Shown here piece after piece: positions 62,190-64,000 of a stretch of 64,000 nt of DNA. The position numbers and the translations under genes were made by a program. Numbering within the stretch: position 1 is the stretch's first letter; every line of letters starts with the position of its first letter. Origin of the DNA: Solenopsis invicta (lineage: Eukaryota > Arthropoda > Insecta > Hymenoptera > Formicidae); contig NC_052666.1 in assembly GCF_016802725.1 (NCBI RefSeq), positions 13,580,375-13,644,374 on the forward strand, given 5' to 3'. Below the pieces are notes generated by a model. The model ran no database searches and was not told the origin of the DNA. It saw only the letters and a list, made by a program, of their open reading frames with translations.

Positions 62190-63275
62190 ATGGCGGAAAA
62201 TAACAAAGATATACGCAAGCGTGAGCAACTCGCGAGGGAGATTGAAAAAACGAGCGATGCGATCCGCAAGAAACATCGCGCTTTAAAAACCGGCAGGATC
62301 GAGGAGGAAATTGCAATGGAGAGACGTTTCAAGCCCATCGTCGCACCTCTGAAACAGATTGTCGATGTATCTCAGCCGATTAAAAGAAAAGAAGAAATCA
62401 AGGAAGAAAGAATAATTAAGAAAAGACCGAGCGACGACGATGACGACGATGGTGCATCTTACGAATTGTCGAAAGCAACATCGAGCAAAAAGCAACGTTT
62501 TGAACAAGCGTACGATGCAATGGATTCACCAGCGATAACGTCAACACCGCGTACAATGATTGGTCCTGCAACATTAACTAACAAGGCTCTCGAGAACGTT
62601 TTCGAAACCACAGACGATTCGTTTGGAACGTCTGTTCAACATCAGATGAAAATGTTGGAAGGTCGAAAAACGTTGTCTGAGCATTTTGGCCCGCTCGGTC
62701 AAAAGTACATTGGAGATTTCTTCAGCGGTGGTGGAAAAGAGAAAATTATAGACACCGTGTATGGTGTTCGTCTCGACAAGGATGGAATGATGCTTGGTAA
62801 TAAAAAGTTTGACATGGACATCAATGATAACATAATTATCGATGGCGTGCGATACGCTGGCACACCCGGTCTTTACGAGTTGATTTTTAAGAGACTCCCC
62901 GATGATTTTCTCTATAAGGAGGACGATTTGCAAAAGTACAAGAGCATATTGTTGACTACAAACGTACATAGAAAAAATTACACCGCGGAGAGTCGACTAC
63001 GGGGCAACAAAGGATACAAGTATAAATACGTGATCGCACCATTGATGTCAATCGAATCTACACCAAAGAGAAAGAATAAATCCGGAAAGGGATTACCTCG
63101 CGCTATAATACTAAACGATAATAAGATCGATTACGTGCACTGGGACGATCCCAACGAATTAGTAGATCGTCTACGATTGCTAGACGCTTCACATCGAGCG
63201 GGCAACGACGCTCACGGCAACGAGATGTTGTCCATCGTGGAAGAACTTCGTGAAGCTGGCATAATTATAAATTAA
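62190..63275 (+). CDS. Maverick accessory protein with a conserved C-terminal domain (DUF8207-like)
   Basis: The frame opens at an ATG at 62,175, but the ATG at 62,190 has a much better context (AACATGG), giving 361 residues. Numbering from 62,175, the first 115 residues are charged and coiled-coil-like with basic clusters (KRKEEIKEERIIKKRPS) followed by six Asp (87-92), then a Ser/Thr/Pro region. A conserved region starts at FGPLGQKYIGDFF (171-183) and includes VYGVRLDKDGMMLGNKKFD, YAGTPGLYELIFKRLPDD and YKSILLTTN. The last part has DYVHWDDPNELVDRLRLL and a typical ELREAGIII-like end. From memory I match it to the family called DUF8207 in insect Mavericks; function unknown, perhaps nucleic-acid or capsid associated. 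No damage in frame. Confidence 0.8.
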   Translation: MAENNKDIRKREQLAREIEKTSDAIRKKHRALKTGRIEEEIAMERRFKPIVAPLKQIVDVSQPIKRKEEIKEERIIKKRPSDDDDDDGASYELSKATSSKKQRFEQAYDAMDSPAITSTPRTMIGPATLTNKALENVFETTDDSFGTSVQHQMKMLEGRKTLSEHFGPLGQKYIGDFFSGGGKEKIIDTVYGVRLDKDGMMLGNKKFDMDINDNIIIDGVRYAGTPGLYELIFKRLPDDFLYKEDDLQKYKSILLTTNVHRKNYTAESRLRGNKGYKYKYVIAPLMSIESTPKRKNKSGKGLPRAIILNDNKIDYVHWDDPNELVDRLRLLDASHRAGNDAHGNEMLSIVEELREAGIIIN

Positions 63276-63304
63276 ATCGTATACCCACGAAACGAGTCAG
63301 ACGA
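63259..63304 (+). promoter_or_regulatory. TATA/initiator promoter before the small broken ORF
   Basis: TATAAATT at 63,267-63,274 overlaps the stop of the preceding gene. GTCAGACG has its A at 63,300, 33 nt from the first T. The surrounding 40 bp resemble the promoter before the integrase. Confidence 0.5.
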
Positions 63305-63347
63305 GAGGTTGATTTTGTTTGAGAAGGACGTGCGATAGACGACAAAA

Positions 63348-63539
63348 ATGAGCAGCAATGAACGTCGAAAAGACGATTACGAATGTTTAACGAATGACTT
63401 TGAACGATTCTTAAATAAAAATCGGACGTTTCAAGAACGGTTGTCAGACAATTATCGATCGGCTCAGGATCGCTATGAAAAGACACACAGAACGAGTGAA
63501 GGATGGTTATCGAATGGCCGTAGATCGAGTCAAAAATGA
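63348..63539 (+). CDS. Small charged ORF, probably frameshifted (first part)
   Basis: 63 codons from an ATG in AAAATGAGC. The product is highly charged and likely helical: RRKDDYECLTNDFERFLNKN, then TFQERLSDNYRSAQDRYEK, followed by a Ser/Arg-rich end that looks out of frame. An overlapping frame continues the charged helical character, so the original gene likely extended to 63,612. Predicted promoter at 63,267-63,300. I do not recognise the family. Confidence 0.45.
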   Translation: MSSNERRKDDYECLTNDFERFLNKNRTFQERLSDNYRSAQDRYEKTHRTSEGWLSNGRRSSQK

Positions 63540-63612
63540 GTATGAAAAATTATCTAATCGACAGAAACCGGAAGACAAAGAAAAGTTATTAAAGGAAGAC
63601 AGAAAATACTGA
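63475..63612 (+). pseudogene. Small charged ORF, second part in another frame
   Basis: 45 codons from the ATG at 63,475, in a different frame from the ORF starting at 63,348 and overlapping it by 65 nt. It is Lys/Glu/Arg rich and helical (DRVKNEYEKLSNRQKPEDKE). Either the downstream half of a gene broken by an indel between about 63,475 and 63,510, or a separate overlapping gene. The similar composition favours the first. Confidence 0.4.
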
Positions 63613-63662
63613 TAAATGGAGAAAAAACGTTTTTTTAAACAAAAGTAGAGGAACTTTGCAAT

Positions 63663-63706
63663 GCCGACATTATAAATTACATCGTGTAACCGCTAAACGA
63701 GGCAGT
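63663..63706 (+). promoter_or_regulatory. TATA/initiator promoter of the integrase gene
   Basis: TATAAATTAC starts at 63,671 and GGCAGTCG has its A at 63,704, 33 nt away. The block ATTATAAATTA, ATCGT, AAACGAG, CAG and CG is shared in order and spacing with 63,264-63,304. The first downstream ATG (63,711) is a short upstream ORF; the integrase ATG is at 63,736. Confidence 0.5.
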
Positions 63707-63710
63707 CGTA

Positions 63711-63806
63711 ATGCAATTCGTTTACGCGCCGAAATATGAGTTCATCGAAGAAAACAATAAGCTCCGAGAGGCGAGGAATCGTCGAAGAATTACACGCGTC
63801 AGCTAG
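63711..63806 (+). other. Upstream ORF overlapping the integrase start
   Basis: The ATG at 63,711 lies about 7 nt after the predicted transcript start, opens 31 codons and ends at TAG 63,804-63,806, inside the integrase frame but in another phase. It could lower integrase translation. It could also be chance, or a damaged integrase N-terminus. Confidence 0.35.
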
Positions 63807-64000
63807 ACGCAATTTTCCTAGAAGACGTGTTATAATCAAAGGATTCAACGATCTTTGGCAAGCTGATATCGTCGAGATGCGTCCCTATTCAAAGTACAAT
63901 AGAGGTCATAATTACATACTTACCGTCATCGATGCGTTGAGTAAATACGCCTGGGCAGTACCGCTCAAGAGCAAGGCCGGGCGTGAGACGGCTGACGCAA
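63736..64000 (+). CDS. Maverick/Polinton integrase, 5' part (cut by window end)
   Basis: 88 complete codons, open to the right edge. After a short polar N-terminus comes ELHASARRNFPRRRVIIKG (18-36), then DLWQADIVEM, where D44 is the first catalytic Asp of the DDE triad, then ILTVIDALSKYAWAVPLKSK (61-80), the classical second beta-strand region of retrovirus-like integrases. This is the signature of the family annotated as F54H12.3-like. The remaining catalytic residues lie beyond the window. It catalyses insertion of the element into host DNA. The start is the first in-frame ATG; an overlapping 31-codon ORF (63,711-63,806) begins upstream. Confidence 0.88.
   Translation, partial: MSSSKKTISSERRGIVEELHASARRNFPRRRVIIKGFNDLWQADIVEMRPYSKYNRGHNYILTVIDALSKYAWAVPLKSKAGRETADA

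Noticed and set aside
53934..64000. tRNA or rRNA genes
   Set aside because: No cloverleaf-like or rRNA-like sequence was noticed in the non-satellite part; a covariance-model search would be needed to exclude small RNAs.

Overview
The window looks like nuclear DNA of an insect, probably an ant or another hymenopteran. The right-hand genes have the AT-leaning composition, TATA/TCAGT promoters, a short 73-nt intron and protein families that I associate with Maverick/Polinton elements of ant genomes. The host assignment is inference; the element class is well supported.

Positions 1 to about 53,930 are one uninterrupted satellite array with a monomer of 109 bp, about 495 copies, all in the same orientation. 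It holds no gene: 109 is not a multiple of three, and the many 60-124 codon ORFs are by-products of the repeat. The array has layers of organisation. In the left half, variant monomers recur as blocks 19, 21 and 22 monomers apart. Between about 30 and 37 kb, blocks recur every 6-10 monomers, commonly 8. Between about 37.9 and 52.1 kb there are four copies of a superunit of about 4 kb that differ by whole-monomer gains and losses. The last 1.5 kb decays progressively toward the edge.

From 53,940 to 54,900 there is a G-rich junction with a G-quadruplex motif, a tandem pair of roughly 210-bp units that each carry an inverted repeat, and two CCG trinucleotide tracts. I see no convincing gene there.

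From about 54.9 kb to the right edge lies most of a Maverick/Polinton (adintovirus-like) element, cut off by the end of the window. On the minus strand, from the middle outward, are a small Cys/His protein, a PLA2-like protein with pX-like repeats, an adenain-like cysteine protease, a penton-like minor capsid protein, a short ORF, the hexon-like major capsid candidate, a 174-aa protein of unknown function, a 1.4-kb ACGT-rich tandem array and a spliced 210-aa gene of unknown function. On the plus strand are the packaging ATPase, a 366-aa accessory protein, a broken small ORF and the start of the integrase. The two strands diverge from a 44-nt gap. PolB and the terminal inverted repeats are not visible; PolB presumably lies beyond 64,000.

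Together these genes would make and fill a virion (capsid, protease, membrane-active PLA2/pX, ATPase) and integrate it (integrase). The copy seems to be decaying: the ATPase has an in-frame stop, the PLA2/pX and protease frames are offset at an A10 run, and a small ORF is frameshifted. The most notable feature is a compact promoter layout (TATA, about 33 nt, then a CAGT/TAGT initiator) found at several genes, including one near-symmetrical TATA element that appears to serve two divergent genes.
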